From Deltaproteobacteria bacterium (GTDB taxonomy: Bacteria > Desulfobacterota > Desulfobulbia > Desulfobulbales > BM004), in contig JAFDCC010000216.1 of NCBI GenBank assembly GCA_019312985.1, positions 1-15,445 of the forward strand: a stretch of 15,445 nt of DNA, given 5' to 3'. The translations under genes and the position numbers were made by a program. The notes under the pieces are model-generated. The model did no database searches. It saw nothing but the letters and a program-made list of their open reading frames with translations, and was not told the DNA's origin. Shown here piece after piece: positions 1-6,260 of this stretch. Each line of letters starts with the position of its first letter. Position 1 is the first letter of the stretch.

Positions 1-237
1 CCCCATCTTCTTTATCCTGTACTCCAGCCTGGCGGCGGCTGAGTGCGAACCGGCCGCCGCGGCATAGACCAGCTTCACCGGCCGCCGGGACCTGGTGTAG
101 CGCGCCCCGTCCCGGGCGGAATTGTGGGCCGCGAGCCGCCTGTCAATGTCGTTGGTGATGCCGGTGTAAAGGGTCCCGTCGCTGCAGCGGACCATGTATA
201 CCACCCACCTGTCGTTTTCCCGGGTCATTACGCGCAT
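1..237 (-). CDS. GIY-YIG nuclease-domain protein (UPF0213-like), 3' end outside window
   Basis: Small GIY-YIG endonuclease-fold protein of the YhbQ/UPF0213 type. Seventy-nine codons are visible and the C-terminus is cut by the left window edge; the family usually runs about 80-100 residues, so little is missing. The visible protein has VVYMVRC (the GIY strand), LYTGIT (the YIG strand), the conserved Arg region DIDRRLAAHN, and a Glu in RLEYRIKK where the metal-binding Glu of the fold lies. The ATG at 237 gives MRVMTREND; the second ATG at 228 is better spaced from the AAAAGGAT stretch just upstream, so the true start may be 228. Family members act on DNA, but the cellular role of this stand-alone group is poorly defined. 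It lies 127 nt downstream of the small membrane protein on the same strand. Confidence 0.85.
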   Translation of the reverse strand, partial: MRVMTRENDRWVVYMVRCSDGTLYTGITNDIDRRLAAHNSARDGARYTRSRRPVKLVYAAAAGSHSAAARLEYRIKKMG

Positions 238-246
238 ATCCTTTTC

Positions 247-271
247 GGCCGCCACCGGCGCGGCCAGCTTT
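247..271 (+). terminator. Terminator-like hairpin with T run, plus-strand polarity
   Basis: GGCCGC (247-252) pairs with GCGGCC (260-265) around a 7-nt loop, followed within three bases by six Ts. This is the shape of an intrinsic terminator for plus-strand transcription. No plus-strand gene precedes it in the window. It sits in the leader of the minus-strand GIY-YIG gene, where the same hairpin lies just upstream of the ribosome-binding region. Confidence 0.35.
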
Positions 272-364
272 TTTCATCATCCGGTGAGCCTGCGCTGCAC
301 AGGGTCAGTTCCATGGTAAATGCAAAAGGGCCGATTTTCAATATTCCCGCTCCGGGGTGCTGTT

Positions 365-808
365 TTATTCATTATGCCGGACAAACTTTACGCTTTTAAA
401 AATCCTGATGCCGCCGGCAAGAACGAGGTAGATGAAAAGCGGCGGACCCAGGAGAAAAAGGACGGCAAACCCGGTGTAAAACATGACAACCTTGGCAAGG
501 CCCCGCTTCTTTTCCTGGAGCAGTCGTCCTTTAACCTGCTTTGCCCTGGCCGCCACCACCTCCGGCGGCCAGGAAGAACACCTGCCAACCTCATTTCCAA
601 CCTCTGCCCCTGTTCCTTTGCGGCACTCGGCGGCCAGTTCCTGAACGGCTGCGGCTGTGACCCGGCCTTCATCAAGGGCGGCGGCAAGCCGCCGGTACTG
701 GCTGTTTATCCGGTCAAACTCGGTGTCGCCCACGGTGATGACCCAGCCCATGTAAAGGAGGCTGCAGAGCAGGTAGATGGGTTTCCAGTGACGGAATATT
801 TTTTTCAT
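365..808 (-). CDS. Small two-helix membrane protein, unknown function
   Basis: I do not recognise this 147-residue protein. Residues about 10-27 form a hydrophobic segment after a basic N-terminus (MKKIFRHWK), fitting a signal anchor. A second, longer hydrophobic segment lies at about 106-130. Between them is a charged region of about 80 residues with many Ala, Arg and Glu, probably helical. The tail after the second helix is basic (IRIFKSVKFVRH), so both ends would face the cytoplasm and the middle loop the periplasm. No clear Shine-Dalgarno precedes the ATG at 808. A TATAAT box about 75 nt upstream on the same strand could drive it. The gene is supported by the membrane topology and its isolation from other frames; function is open. 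Confidence 0.65.
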   Translation of the reverse strand: MKKIFRHWKPIYLLCSLLYMGWVITVGDTEFDRINSQYRRLAAALDEGRVTAAAVQELAAECRKGTGAEVGNEVGRCSSWPPEVVAARAKQVKGRLLQEKKRGLAKVVMFYTGFAVLFLLGPPLFIYLVLAGGIRIFKSVKFVRHNE

Positions 809-880
809 TAAGGTGTTGTGTCAGCTTACCGGGGGTTTTCCCCGAGGGGTTTCCGGCTTCGGCGCGGAATCAGGCCCCGT

Positions 881-886
881 ATTATA
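881..886 (-). promoter_or_regulatory. Possible -10 box for the membrane protein gene
   Basis: A perfect TATAAT on the minus strand lies about 73 nt upstream of the ATG at 808. No good -35 hexamer stands 16-18 nt upstream of it, so this is a weak or activator-dependent promoter candidate. Confidence 0.35.
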
Positions 887-979
887 CACGATCCGAAATG
901 CCCGGCCTGCAAAATAAAGGACTTCTCTGTTCTGCCATTGCCGGCAGCCCGGAATCACCCCCTTTATCGAGAGGCCTGC

Positions 980-1006
980 TTGACATTACTCCGGGTTGAG
1001 TATAAA
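980..1006 (+). promoter_or_regulatory. Possible promoter of the desaturase gene
   Basis: A perfect TTGACA (980-985) is followed after 15 nt by TATAAA (1001-1006). The spacer is two bases shorter than ideal. It lies 110 nt upstream of the desaturase ATG. Confidence 0.4.
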
Positions 1007-1115
1007 TTTTCAGGTATACTTCATCCTGGTTGCATGCAGTTGACGAAAGGATTTCCGGCTTTTCCTTTGTGTTCGTGGCCCGGGAGGCCGGCTGTCCTTT
1101 TCTTGGAGACAAAAC

Positions 1116-2144
1116 ATGATCTCCGGTGCGAAACCGCGCGCGGCACAGAAACGTGCCATGCCAGCCTGGTACCAGTCCACGGCGGTGTATATGAAGGCGG
1201 ATGGGCGCAAGGCTGCCTGGCAGTGCGCCAACACCTTCGTCCCCTACGTCGCCCTCCTGGCGGTAATGCTCTTCGTTGTGCATCAGGGGGCCCCCTACTG
1301 GACGGTTTTGGCACTGGCGGTGCCGGCGGCTGCCCTGCTTGTCCGCATATTCATTTTCTTCCACGACTGCTGCCACAACTCCTTTTTCGCCTCGTCCCGG
1401 GCAAATACCGTTCTCGGTTATATTGCCGGCATCCTGACCTTCACCCCTTTTGACGACTGGCGGCGGACCCACGGCATACACCATTCCACCGCCGGGGACC
1501 TTGACCGTCGCGGGGTGGGCGATGTCTGGACCCTGACGGTCCAGGAGTACCACCGGGCTCCCCGCTGGAAGAAGCTGGCCTATCGTTTTTTCCGCAATCC
1601 CTTCTTCCTCCTCGGTCCCGTGTCGGTGACACTGGTTCTGGTGATGCAGCGTTTTCCCAGTAGCGTCGCCCGGAAAAAAGAGATTCTGAGCGTCCTGGTC
1701 ACCAATGGCGCGATTTTCGCCATTGGTGCCCTGGCGGCCGTGACCGTCGGCCTGAAGGAGTATATCCTGGTACAGCTTCCCATCCTCCTTATCGCCTGGG
1801 CCGGAGGGATGTGGCTCTTCTACATCCAGCACCAGTTCCAGGGGGTCTACTGGGCCCGCCATGAAGATATCGACAGGCTGAAGGTTGCCCTGCAAGGCAG
1901 CTCCTACTACAAGCTGCCCCGGTTCCTGCAGTGGTTCACCGGCAACATCGGCCTGCACCACATCCACCACCTCCGGCCGCGCATTCCCAACTACAACCTG
2001 CAGCAGTGCTTTGACAACACGCCGCCGCTGCAGGCAGTCCGGCCCCTAACCATTCGTGGCAGCCTCAAATCCCTGCGCATGAACCTGTGGGACGAGGAGC
2101 GGCAGAAGCTGGTAGGTTTTCGCGCCGCCCCGCCGCTGAGGTAA
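1116..2144 (+). CDS. Membrane fatty acid desaturase (di-iron)
   Basis: Integral-membrane acyl-lipid or acyl-CoA desaturase of 342 residues, a typical length. These enzymes use a di-iron centre, O2 and an electron donor to insert a double bond into a fatty acyl chain. Three histidine boxes are visible: HDCCH at 83-87 (HxxxH), HGIHH at 119-123 (HxxHH) and HHIHH at 281-285 (HxxHH). The last is followed by LRPRIPNYNLQ, the tail typical of the DesA/delta-12 (omega-6) type. Hydrophobic segments flank the boxes at about 41-80, 96-111, 162-178 and 197-236. The ATG at 1116 follows a GGAGA motif at suitable spacing. No dedicated reductase or ferredoxin gene adjoins it. Regioselectivity cannot be read from sequence; delta-12-like is a guess. 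An O2-requiring enzyme is notable beside genes suggesting anaerobic metabolism. Confidence 0.93.
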   Translation: MISGAKPRAAQKRAMPAWYQSTAVYMKADGRKAAWQCANTFVPYVALLAVMLFVVHQGAPYWTVLALAVPAAALLVRIFIFFHDCCHNSFFASSRANTVLGYIAGILTFTPFDDWRRTHGIHHSTAGDLDRRGVGDVWTLTVQEYHRAPRWKKLAYRFFRNPFFLLGPVSVTLVLVMQRFPSSVARKKEILSVLVTNGAIFAIGALAAVTVGLKEYILVQLPILLIAWAGGMWLFYIQHQFQGVYWARHEDIDRLKVALQGSSYYKLPRFLQWFTGNIGLHHIHHLRPRIPNYNLQQCFDNTPPLQAVRPLTIRGSLKSLRMNLWDEERQKLVGFRAAPPLR

Positions 2145-2146
2145 AA

Positions 2147-2166
2147 CCGGGCCGAACGCCGCCCGG
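2147..2166 (+). terminator. Weak hairpin after the desaturase gene
   Basis: CCGGGC (2147-2152) pairs with GCCCGG (2161-2166) around an 8-nt loop, starting three bases after the desaturase stop codon. No T run follows, so it is at best a weak terminator or an mRNA-end stabiliser. Confidence 0.25.
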
Positions 2167-2232
2167 TAAACAGGTGGGGGGAACCGGCAAAATGCTGGCC
2201 TGCGGCCGCCGCATGCTGTATAACATCCCTAT

Positions 2233-2700
2233 ATGAAAAAGGTTGCTGCAGCCATTTTTCTCCTGTTCCTGCCCCTGACAGCCCATGCCTGGACGGCAAA
2301 GGTTGTCAGCGTCATCGACGGCGACAGCATCATGGTCGACAAGGCCGGACATGGAGAGGTGGAAATCCGCCTCTACGGCATTGATGCGCCCGAGTACGAT
2401 CAGCCCTCCGGCCGGGCCGCCAGAAAAAACCTGGCCCTCCTCGCGGCCGGCAAAACCGTGGCAGTGGAAACGGTGACAAAAGACAGTTACGGCCGCACCG
2501 TTGCCATTGTCCGCAACCAGGGCAGCTGCCTCAACGAAAAGATAGTTGGTGCCGGCTATGCCTGGGTATACCGGAACTTCTGCAAGAAATCCTTCTGCCG
2601 GGATTGGCTCATGCTGGAAGAAGAGGCCAAACGCAGCGGCAAAGGTCTCTGGCACGATCCGGCCCCGGTTCGCCCGTGGGAGTGGCGCCGGAAAAAGTAA
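2233..2700 (+). CDS. Secreted thermonuclease-like (SNase) protein
   Basis: Staphylococcal-nuclease-fold protein of 155 residues with a signal peptide (basic MKK, hydrophobic core 4-16, probable cleavage after AHA at 17-19). Catalytic landmarks of SNase are recognisable: VIDGDS at 27-32 (calcium-ligand Asp region), RLYGIDAPE at 46-54 (equivalents of Arg35, Asp40 and Glu43) and YGRTVA at 86-91 (Arg88, equivalent of Arg87). The C-terminal GAGYAWVY and GLWHD blocks are also typical of bacterial SNase-like proteins. The enzyme should cleave DNA and RNA outside the cytoplasm, using Ca2+. Three Cys residues at 99, 117 and 122 may form disulfides. It lies 88 nt downstream of the desaturase. No Shine-Dalgarno is seen before the ATG at 2233; a TATAAC about 9 nt upstream hints at a leaderless transcript. 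Confidence 0.9.
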   Translation: MKKVAAAIFLLFLPLTAHAWTAKVVSVIDGDSIMVDKAGHGEVEIRLYGIDAPEYDQPSGRAARKNLALLAAGKTVAVETVTKDSYGRTVAIVRNQGSCLNEKIVGAGYAWVYRNFCKKSFCRDWLMLEEEAKRSGKGLWHDPAPVRPWEWRRKK

Positions 2701-2727
2701 ATAACGTTAATCCCGACCCAGGCGATT

Positions 2728-2758
2728 ATTCCATTTTTATGGAATCTTGAAACTTTTT
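2728..2758 (+). terminator. Possible terminator after the thermonuclease gene
   Basis: ATTCCAT (2728-2734) pairs with ATGGAAT (2739-2745) around a TTTT loop, and a run of six Ts begins about eight bases later. The stem is AT-rich and the T run is displaced, so this is a moderate candidate. Confidence 0.4.
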
Positions 2759-2784
2759 TCCGGAAAATCAACGATAAAAGCACT

Positions 2785-2843
2785 TTGCCGTTATGATGTA
2801 ATATTTATAACCTCTTGTTATTATTTGATATGGTAAAAATAAT
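2785..2843 (+). promoter_or_regulatory. Promoter-like boxes upstream of the PilZ gene
   Basis: Two box pairs lie in the AT-rich spacer: TTGCCG (2785-2790) with TATAAC after 15 nt, and TTGTTA (2815-2820) with AATAAT (2838-2843) after 17 nt. The second has the better spacing. Either would leave a leader of about 100 nt or more before the PilZ ATG. Confidence 0.35.
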
Positions 2844-2888
2844 ACCTGGCGGTGTGTTTTTTGCATAAAAAAGAGGCGGATACAACTG

Positions 2889-2907
2889 TTCGCGATTCGA
2901 ATGCGAA
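2889..2907. promoter_or_regulatory. Imperfect dyad upstream of the PilZ gene
   Basis: TTCGC and GCGAA flank a perfect ATTCGAAT palindrome, with one extra base on the left side. It lies 38 nt before the PilZ start, in the predicted leader. It could be an operator or an RNA stem; no regulator can be named. Confidence 0.25.
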
Positions 2908-2944
2908 GAAATAAGGTGTGGCAATATTTTTGGAGTCACCGGCC

Positions 2945-3355
2945 ATGAAAAAAAACACAGGGTTCACAGAGCGGCGGCAGCATGCCCGGGCAAGTGTGAC
3001 AAGCATTGTCGTCGGCATTCTCAATGCTGCCAAACCTGAAATTATCGGTTCTATCACCGATATTTCACTCGGCGGCGTTAAATTCACCTGCAATGAACCG
3101 AGGCTGGCACCGGAGAATGAGCCTGTCCGCACCATCGATCTCATTGCCGATGAAAATTACGTTTTTGACATTCCGTGCGACTGCGCCTGGATAAACAAAA
3201 TTGACACGGAAACCGGCACTGATTTTACAGGGTTAAAACAGTACGGCATCCGATTCGGCGACCTGACATCCTGGCAGCTTTTCCAGCTGCGGGGCATTAT
3301 TGAGGACTGCGCTTCTTCGGCCGAGATAGTGACAGAGAAAGCGGCCCAGGCCTGA
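2945..3355 (+). CDS. Single-domain PilZ protein (c-di-GMP receptor)
   Basis: PilZ-domain protein of 136 residues, probably a cyclic-di-GMP effector. Both parts of the ligand signature are present: the basic motif ERRQHAR (residues 9-15) and D39-I-S41-L-G-G44, the D/NxSxxG motif on the first strands of the barrel. The rest fits one PilZ barrel with a C-terminal helix (LTSWQLFQLRGIIEDC). The ATG at 2945 is chosen because GGAG stands 9 nt upstream; an in-frame GTG at 2918 would add nine residues but has no well-placed ribosome site. No partner domain is fused, so it should act by binding a flagellar, pilus, secretion or regulatory target. It stands alone: the upstream spacer is AT-rich and the next gene is convergent. 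No diguanylate cyclase or phosphodiesterase is in the window. Confidence 0.85.
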   Translation: MKKNTGFTERRQHARASVTSIVVGILNAAKPEIIGSITDISLGGVKFTCNEPRLAPENEPVRTIDLIADENYVFDIPCDCAWINKIDTETGTDFTGLKQYGIRFGDLTSWQLFQLRGIIEDCASSAEIVTEKAAQA

Positions 3356-3376
3356 CCCGCTGTTTTACTGGCCGCG

Positions 3377-3405
3377 GCCCGGCAGCCTGCCGCACTCCTC
3401 CGGGC
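3377..3405. terminator. Hairpin between convergent PilZ and Smr genes
   Basis: GCCCGG (3377-3382) pairs with CCGGGC (3400-3405), and the enclosed sequence contains the dyad CGGCAGcCTGCCG. It lies between two convergent stop codons, where a shared terminator would be expected, but no T run follows on either side. Confidence 0.3.
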
Positions 3406-3407
3406 AG

Positions 3408-3764
3408 CTACTCGAAATAGAGAATATGGGCGCCGGGATTGTTTCTGTCCGCGGCAACCCGTGCTTCCAGCCGTTTGGCCTCCCGCCGCAGAAGACCGAC
3501 TACGTGGTTCTTTATGACTCCCGGCCGGCCGGTTTTTCCACCCCTGCCATGGATGACCTTGAGCCCCCTGTGGCTGCCGTTGAGAGCGGCCTCAATCCCC
3601 GTGGCGACTTTTCTCGCCGCAACCACTCTGTCCTCGCCGCTGTGCGCCACATCAATAACGAGAAGCGGCTGGCTGAAGCGCCGCTGCAGCTTTGCGCCGC
3701 ACTTGAAGCAGTTTTTCCCGATCATGCCGGGCACGCCGCAATTATGACATTCTACTTCGTCCAT
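3408..3764 (-). CDS. Zinc-ribbon / Smr-domain protein
   Basis: Protein of 118 residues with an N-terminal zinc ribbon and a C-terminal Smr-like (small MutS-related) domain. The ribbon is C6-H-N-C9 followed by C19-F-K-C22, a CxxC-x9-CxxC spacing. The Smr part runs from LLVIDVAHSGED to about residue 103 and contains VIHGRGGKTG, matching the HGxG loop central to Smr nucleic-acid binding and cleavage. The usual LDLHG motif at the domain start is replaced by IDVAHSG. Smr domains nick or bind DNA or RNA and several act on stalled ribosomes or recombination intermediates; the role here is unknown. Start is ATG at 3764 or the adjacent GTG at 3767; neither has a strong ribosome site. The gene lies 30 nt (27 nt from the GTG) after the GNAT gene and is the last of the zwf set. 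Confidence 0.75.
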   Translation of the reverse strand: MDEVECHNCGVPGMIGKNCFKCGAKLQRRFSQPLLVIDVAHSGEDRVVAARKVATGIEAALNGSHRGLKVIHGRGGKTGRPGVIKNHVVGLLRREAKRLEARVAADRNNPGAHILYFE

Positions 3765-3794
3765 CACAAGGTCCAGTGGTTCAATTGACCGAGG

Positions 3795-4343
3795 TCAAAC
3801 ACGCTGTGAGGCGTCGCCGACACTTTTTTGCCGGCCATCTGCTTTGAATCCCTCGTGGAACGTGACAGTGCCCTGCGGCGTGTGCCCATCGAAAGACAAA
3901 GCGAGAAAAACCTCCTGCGGCACTCCCTCATGCACCAGCGCCGTGACGGTATCGAACCCAAACTTCCTGTAATAGGCCGGGTGGCCAACGAGGCAGCACC
4001 CCCGGGCATTCAGATCCTTCAGGCGTGACAGGCCTTCCCGTATCAGGGCTTTGCCGATCCCTTGCCGTTGATACTCCGGCAACACGGAGACAGGTCCAAG
4101 GCCGTACCAGTCAGGAGTGCCGTCTGAAATTGTCACGGAAGAGAATGCAATATGCCCGACCACACGGTCATCCAATTCTGCGACAAGCGATATCGTGAGC
4201 GCCCCGGCTTTGCGCAGCGCCGCAATAATAAACTGTTCCGTATGGTTGCTGATTTCCAGGGTTTTGAACGCTGCGATGGTCACCCCGGTTATCGCGTCAA
4301 TATCAGCGTTCGTCTCGCTCCTGATAATCATGGCATTTTTCAT
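3795..4343 (-). CDS. GNAT N-acetyltransferase (YhbS-like)
   Basis: GNAT-fold acetyltransferase of 182 residues, resembling the YhbS group. It should transfer an acetyl group from acetyl-CoA to an amine; the substrate is unknown. Motif A is clear: GLGPVSVLPEYQRQGIGKAL with the acetyl-CoA pyrophosphate loop Q92-R-Q-G95-I-G97. Strand 4 (VVGHIAFSSV) precedes it, and GHPAYYRKFGF at 120-130 is the typical YhbS-type motif B region. The frame stays open further upstream, but only because it runs antiparallel through zwf codons; the ATG at 4343 has an AAGGA site 7-8 nt upstream and the recognisable fold begins there. It starts 19 nt after the zwf stop codon and is followed 27-30 nt later by the Smr gene, so the three are probably co-transcribed. 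Confidence 0.9.
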   Translation of the reverse strand: MKNAMIIRSETNADIDAITGVTIAAFKTLEISNHTEQFIIAALRKAGALTISLVAELDDRVVGHIAFSSVTISDGTPDWYGLGPVSVLPEYQRQGIGKALIREGLSRLKDLNARGCCLVGHPAYYRKFGFDTVTALVHEGVPQEVFLALSFDGHTPQGTVTFHEGFKADGRQKSVGDASQRV

Positions 4344-4362
4344 GCCTGGTCCTTGATTTTTG

Positions 4363-5925
4363 TTACTGCGGCTTTTCGGGCCAGCTGCCGCTCGGAAGCA
4401 TGTCGAGGGCTGCCTGGGGTCCGAGTGTGCCGGCAGGATAGGGATGAAGAACCTTGAACCGGTCATCGCACTTTTCGCAGGAATCGAGGACAGGGTCGAA
4501 GAAGGACCAGCACAATTCCAACTCGTCCTGGCGCCAGAAGAGCGTCTGGTCGCCGACCAGGACATCGAGCAGGGCCTTTTCGTAGGCCTCAAGCCCGGCG
4601 TCCTCCTGCCCCTTGCTGAAGGAGAAATGCAGCCCGCCGGTGCGGAGGCAGAAGCGGGGGCCGGGTTTCAGGGAATGGAAGTTGAGAAAGATAGTCTCCT
4701 GGGGATAAATCCCGATGATAAGGCGGTTGGAGCCAATGTCCCCGCCGATGACCTGCCGGAACATGCTGTGTGGGATGGCCTTGAACTGGATGTCGATTCT
4801 CGTGACCTTTCGCTTCAGCCTTTTGCCCGAGGTTATGTAGAAAGGGACCCCCTGCCAGCGCCAGTTATCGATGAAAACCCGCATCAGGGCATAAGTCGGG
4901 GTGATGGAGCGGGGATCGACGCCCGCCTCTTCCCTGTAGCCGTTCAAACGTTTCCCTCCAACAAGGCCCCAATCGTACTGGCCGAGGATCAGGTGCGAGT
5001 CTTTATTGCTGAAGGGGCGCAGGCTGCGGAACAGTTCGGCCTTCTTGTCGCGCACCCAGTCCGCCGCGAAGAGCGAGGGGGGCTCCGCCGCCACGAGGGC
5101 CAGGAGTTCCATCATGTGGTTCTGGAACATGTCCCGCAGGACGCCGGAACGCTCGTAATATCCGGCCCTGTTCTCAACGCCGAGGTCCTCGCTGGCGTTG
5201 ATCCTGACATAATCGATATAGTTGCGGTTCCAGAGGGGCTCGAAGATGGCGTTGGCAAAGCGGAAGACAAGGATGTTCTGGACAGTCTGTTTTGCCATGT
5301 AATGATCGATGCGGAACACCTGGTGTTCCCGAAACCCCGTGTGGATGGCCTCGTTCAGTTCCCGGGCGGATTGCAGGTCGTAGCCGAACGGCTTTTCCAC
5401 CACAAGGCGCGTCCAGCGCCCCTGCCGCGTATTCTCGGCAGCCAGACCGGCCCGGCCCAACTGCCTTGCCACGGCAGCATAGAGCGAAGGAGGAATGGCG
5501 AGGTTGATGATCCGGTTGCCGCCGGTCCCGTGCTTCTGATCCAGCTCCGCAAGGCGCCGGCCCAGGGCCGCGTAGGACGAGGGGTCGTCGTAGGAGATCA
5601 CCTGGTAATAAAGGCGGGCTGCAAACGTTTCCCACTCTTTGAGGTCGTCCCCGGCATCGGCGAGCTTCCGCCTCATATTCGCCCGGAAAACGTTATCGTC
5701 CATTTCTGTCCGGCTGGCGCCGACGATACAGAAACGGGACGGCAGTCTCTGGTCGCAGAAAAGGTTGTAGAGGGCCGGGATGAGTTTGCGGTGGCTGAGG
5801 TCGCCCGAGGCGCCGAATATCACCATGGTGCAGGGTTCCGGCGTCCGTTCCTGTTCGCAGAGGTCCCCCTCGTTGAACGCGGCAACGTCTTTTTCCGCGA
5901 AAATGTTTTTCTCTTCCATGTCCAT
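4363..5925 (-). CDS. zwf: Glucose-6-phosphate 1-dehydrogenase
   Basis: Oxidises glucose-6-phosphate to 6-phosphogluconolactone with NADP+ (or NAD+), the entry step of the oxidative pentose phosphate pathway. The 520-residue length is normal. Landmarks are the Rossmann motif GASGDL (38-43) followed by RKLIPALYNL, VEKPFG (176-181), the substrate motif RIDHYMAKQ (205-213, His208), the EDLGVENRAGYYERSGVLRD block, and FQNHMMELLAL with the catalytic His270. The substrate motif differs from the commonest DHYLGKE at three positions (Met, Ala, Gln), with the key Asp, His, Tyr and Lys kept. Start is ATG at 5925, with ATG at 5919 also possible; an AGGGGG site lies just upstream. No pgl or gnd gene is adjacent. 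It heads a likely operon with GNAT and Smr genes. Confidence 0.97.
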   Translation of the reverse strand: MDMEEKNIFAEKDVAAFNEGDLCEQERTPEPCTMVIFGASGDLSHRKLIPALYNLFCDQRLPSRFCIVGASRTEMDDNVFRANMRRKLADAGDDLKEWETFAARLYYQVISYDDPSSYAALGRRLAELDQKHGTGGNRIINLAIPPSLYAAVARQLGRAGLAAENTRQGRWTRLVVEKPFGYDLQSARELNEAIHTGFREHQVFRIDHYMAKQTVQNILVFRFANAIFEPLWNRNYIDYVRINASEDLGVENRAGYYERSGVLRDMFQNHMMELLALVAAEPPSLFAADWVRDKKAELFRSLRPFSNKDSHLILGQYDWGLVGGKRLNGYREEAGVDPRSITPTYALMRVFIDNWRWQGVPFYITSGKRLKRKVTRIDIQFKAIPHSMFRQVIGGDIGSNRLIIGIYPQETIFLNFHSLKPGPRFCLRTGGLHFSFSKGQEDAGLEAYEKALLDVLVGDQTLFWRQDELELCWSFFDPVLDSCEKCDDRFKVLHPYPAGTLGPQAALDMLPSGSWPEKPQ

Positions 5926-5985
5926 CCATCCCCCTGGTAAAAGGAATTTCTGCAAGGCGCCGGCCGCTCTCAGGTAAAAGCGATC

Positions 5986-6014
5986 ATTATAAGATAAAAC
6001 TGTAATATTCTCAG
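5986..6014 (-). promoter_or_regulatory. zwf operon promoter
   Basis: On the minus strand CTGAGA (6009-6014) is followed after exactly 17 nt by a perfect TATAAT (5986-5991). Transcription would start near 5979, giving a leader of about 50 nt before the zwf ATG. Confidence 0.6.
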
Positions 6015-6110
6015 CGGATTTTGGGGAGTCTTTTCGGCTTTCCTGCCGGATAAGGGCAGCAGGCATATATCTGCGGCTGGTGGGGGGTTAAAAACCGCTG
6101 TGCCGGAAAT

Positions 6111-6181
6111 AAAAAAACTGCTGAAACCGGGCGGCGCCGTCACGTTCCTGTTTTTCAACGTGCGTCTCTCTTTCTGCCCGG
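6111..6181 (-). terminator. Two-stem structured region, possible terminator of the ACT/RACo operon
   Basis: An outer stem CCGGGC/GCCCGG (6127-6132 with 6176-6181) encloses an inner stem CACGTT/AACGTG (6141-6146 with 6157-6162, 10-nt loop). Read on the minus strand, seven Us follow the outer stem after 9 nt (6117-6111). It lies 80 nt beyond the RACo-like stop codon, so it could end that transcript; the U run is further from the stem than in a standard terminator. Confidence 0.35.
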
Positions 6182-6260
6182 AAAATGTTTCTTGCAAAGC
6201 GGGCGGGATAAGCTGGGAAAAACAAGGGGTTGAACGGCGGCAGCCCGGGGACGGTCTGGT

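Larger units (their letters stand above)
809..1115. other. Divergent intergenic region with promoter-like boxes
   Basis: This 307-nt spacer separates the divergent membrane-protein and desaturase genes. It holds a perfect TATAAT on the minus strand (881-886) and a TTGACA box on the plus strand (980-985). I see no RNA gene or convincing small ORF in it. Confidence 0.6.
5926..6260. other. Intergenic region between the RACo-like gene and zwf
   Basis: This 335-nt spacer carries the zwf promoter near its left end and a GC-rich two-stem structure near its middle, described separately. No convincing ORF is present on either strand: the short open frames lack a ribosome site and protein-like composition. 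Confidence 0.6.

Noticed and set aside
882..1970. 362-codon minus-strand open frame
   Set aside because: It runs antisense through the desaturase, whose three histidine boxes show which strand is coding.
2889..2907. GATTCGAAT resembling a tRNA T-loop
   Set aside because: The flanking bases do not form a 5-bp T stem in the right register, and no acceptor, D or anticodon arm is found around it.
4344..4592. Upstream extension of the GNAT frame to 4592
   Set aside because: The extra 83 codons overlap the 3' part of zwf on the same strand in another frame; the ATG at 4343 has a good ribosome site and begins the conserved fold.
4360..5940. 526-codon plus-strand open frame
   Set aside because: It is the antisense of zwf, kept open by GC-biased codon use. 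The zwf frame has full family motifs; the antisense protein has none and no ribosome site.
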